DNA of 64,000 nucleotides from Branchiostoma floridae (lineage: Eukaryota; Chordata; Leptocardii; Amphioxiformes; Branchiostomatidae), in the NCBI RefSeq assembly GCF_000003815.2, contig NC_049983.1, forward strand, positions 21,383,650 to 21,447,649. The letters run 5' to 3'. The translations under genes were made by a program, and so were the position numbers. This document shows, in pieces, positions 61,500 to 64,000 of this stretch (position 1 is its first letter; each line of letters opens with the position of its first letter). The notes under the pieces were generated by a model, which saw only the letters and a list, made by a program, of their open reading frames with translations, was not told the DNA's origin and did not search any database.

Positions 61500-64000
61500 T
61501 CATAGCAGTGTTGGAAGAAGCTGGATAAAAGTGCAATTATATCCATTTTTCATGTCAAGGTGTCTTTCTACAGGCGAGCATTTTTTGTTCTCTTGGTCTT
61601 TGGCATGGTCCAATGGGAGTGAGGACACATGGCCTTTGACTCTGGTCCAAATCTTCCTAATTTGTAGACATTGTAATAAGTTATCATGTAACCCTGTCCA
61701 GTTGTGCTAGAATAGACGATGTAAAGCTGGCTGATATGGAAAATGTGCCAGAGGTGTTGCCACCTCCATTTATCACCCATCTCCTCTATGCTGCTCACTG
61801 GAAGGATGAAGGAACTAACTTGTATTCTCTTGCCGAAGGAAATTCATAAATCTATAAGGGGAATTGATCCATGTCAGGATTTGATGTAACGTTGTTTATT
61901 ATGTCTGAAGTTGATGTTTTGCAGTATGAATTGATGGAGATTCGAGGGAATCCGGTTGTAGTTTTTGATGGAGGAGTAAAAGAAACTTTCTTATCGAGTT
62001 AGCAACAGATATTAGCGTCATCCAAATGCCTTTGTGCGTGAAGTTATGAAACACGAGATGTTACTGATGTAGCTGTAAAGGAGGTAACCTAAAGTTTCAT
62101 TTTGAAGCCATTTATGGCCCTCTGAGATGGTTTTGGATTAAGAACGACTCGGGGAGAACATTCCATACTGTCACAGACGAATAGCAGGATTTGCCAGAAC
62201 CCTAACTTTCCATCAATCACGAGGCTTTTTCATTCTATTCGCTCAATTGTGTCCTGTCCTCCAAATGACTTTTGGATGAGCTTGAAATGCCACTCCCTCT
62301 GTGGCAGAATCTCCTGGGTATCTTTTCTCTACTTCAATTATACTCATGGCTACTTCTCTGGCTGCATTAAGCTGTAAAAGTGTCAGTTTTCTTCGTGCCT
62401 CTAACCCTGGAAATGTCACCTTGCTAAAGATTAATGCATTCCCTTTTATCTGGGGCAGACAAAAGTGTCATAATGGACTTTTTATGCTACAGGCAGTTAA
62501 AGTATTTGTTTCTGTAAAGAACACCTACCGATGCCTGATTTGTCAAGGTGTTAAGTGCTCATTTGAAATTCTGCCAGATTCAGGTTTACATTCATCACAC
62601 AAACTTTTCAACTGATATCTACCAAATTGCAATATTATGCCCATACAATATTAATAATACTGCTCTAAAAAGTTGGAAGGGTGGCTTGAACCAGAAACTT
62701 TAAAGTGAATGGAGTAAGATTATTAGTGTTAAGGATCAATTCGTACAGAACCTTACCCTCTTTGATTTGCTTTATTTAAGCAATCATTTAAAAATGATGA
62801 TGATCTTTTTGTTAAGGTTTTTTTTTTTATATTTCTATCCATGGAGTGCAAGAGGTAAATATCCATCTGTGACTACTGTTACAGTTTGTCGACAGTTAGG
62901 ACAGGTGAGGAAAGAATTGATTGAGGATGCCGGATGTAAATAACAGGCATCCTCAATCTTTGTGAAACTACGTGACAGATGGAGCTGTTACTTGTGGCAA
63001 GCTTTGGGCATAACCTGCATATGGTTTCTTGATTGGATGGGGCCAAAAACTCGTCCACTTTTTGGCCTTCTTTCCAATTTGCAATCAGTCCTTCAATCCT
63101 GGGAGACTGCAACAAAATCTGGTACATAAATCATCTGTTCATGACTTAATCCAATAAGGTATGGAAATGATGTGTTACTTGGTCCCAAATCCCAGCTGAA
63201 TGTTGAGTAATCTTCTCTCCTTCCAGTATCTTTTATCTATTTCGTACACTTCTACCACATGCACAATTATTACACCAATACTTTTTTCACACCAAAAGCC
63301 TACCTCAGTAGGAGGAGAGTTAATATCTAGAATTGAGAAGATACTGAGAATAGCTCGTTCCATTCCTCGTGCCTGTTGAGGAGTTGTGTTTCATGAGAAG
63401 TGATTTCCTGGTTGCGATGGTACGAGATGGAATCTGTATGCTCCAGGGACTTCCCCTGGGGCGGGATGAATAACCCAATTGATACAAGGTGATGGGGTAT
63501 AACGATCAATAAACTGCAAATTGGTAAGGAAGGAGCAGTACAGGATTGGGCAGGCCTGGATGTGTTCTGTGGAGGAAGAAACATTGGTGAAACACAGGTT
63601 CTAATTCCTGGGGTGATCCCTCTGGTGGATAGAACTACAGTATGCAGAACAATGCCCAACACAGAGGAGCTGGACAAAATTGATGAATATTGTTTTTACT
63701 GGCAAAAATTGATGGATAGATTTCTTGCAAATACATTTTTTGTACATTACTGTTTTATTGTACAGTTGCACTTTAAATCATGCACAAATTCATGCTTGTT
63801 GAAGTGATATTTGGTGCTAGATGTTCAAGGAAATAGAATCTGATGTCTTTTCAATAGAATATAATCTCCCTTTATTGCACATATATACTCCATAATCTCG
63901 CCTACCGAACATTTGTTCACATCACTGAGCTGAAGATGAGATCTGATCAGTTTCTTTGACTTACCTGCTTAGTTGAACCTCTTCAAAAGTTTTGTCTGTC
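61500..64000 (+). other. Plexin-B intron, last part
   Basis: No exon is supported. The stretch holds a T-rich run at 62818-62831 and the hairpin at 62919-62958. Frames up to 116 codons show no domain. Confidence 0.45.
62919..62958. repeat. 13-bp perfect hairpin
   Basis: GATTGAGGATGCC (62919-62931) pairs perfectly with GGCATCCTCAATC (62946-62958) around a 14-base loop. It is shorter than a normal pre-miRNA stem. Confidence 0.6.

Noticed and set aside
1-64000. CRISPR arrays, operons, phage or bacterial islands
   Set aside because: None was seen. The window is intron-rich animal DNA throughout.

Overview
The window looks like animal, most likely amphioxus (Branchiostoma-type cephalochordate), nuclear DNA. 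The evidence is short exons with GT-AG introns, three chordate-type single-copy genes, AT-rich introns, and many small transposon remnants of different superfamilies. Species assignment is inference. Two assembly gaps are present (12036-12185 and 13151-13250).

Layout. Positions 1-4100 hold the probable 5' part of an unrecognised minus-strand gene: a CpG-rich block with a consensus minus-strand donor near 3663, and a cysteine-rich open stretch at about 858-1205. NIT1 (seven exons, +) runs 4516-7452. It encodes a 322-residue nitrilase-family amidase with Glu83, Lys157 and Cys199 all present. Tail to tail with it, AUH (seven exons, -) runs 11567-8379. It encodes a 311-residue mitochondrial enoyl-CoA hydratase-type enzyme of leucine breakdown. 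NIT1 repairs deaminated glutathione and AUH acts on methylglutaconyl-CoA. Both are mitochondrial or dual-located housekeeping enzymes, and I see no operon-like coupling.

From about 13.85 kb to the end lies the 5' part of a plexin-B gene (+). It has a probable noncoding first exon ending at 13981, an intron of about 32.5 kb, and coding exons at 46518-47684, 48411-48596 and 49197-49328. These give a signal peptide and almost the whole sema domain (495 residues). The PSI/IPT, transmembrane and GAP parts are not in the window. The last 14.7 kb is intron holding three readable LINE pieces and one eroded RNase H relic.

Mobile DNA is the richest part of the window. It includes a 5'-truncated LINE with an uninterrupted reverse transcriptase frame and a 12-bp target duplication, an RTE-like LINE tail with an 11-bp duplication, and two PIF/Harbinger-like MITEs with TAA duplications, one ending 38 bp before NIT1 exon 4. 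There is also a piggyBac-like 1.09-kb TTAA element, a pogo/Tigger-like MITE, hAT-like elements and several long hairpins. The most unusual item is a 28-bp perfect palindrome made only of two hAT-like terminal repeats, flanked by a perfect 8-bp duplication (36977-37020). I found no CRISPR array, operon or new multigene system.
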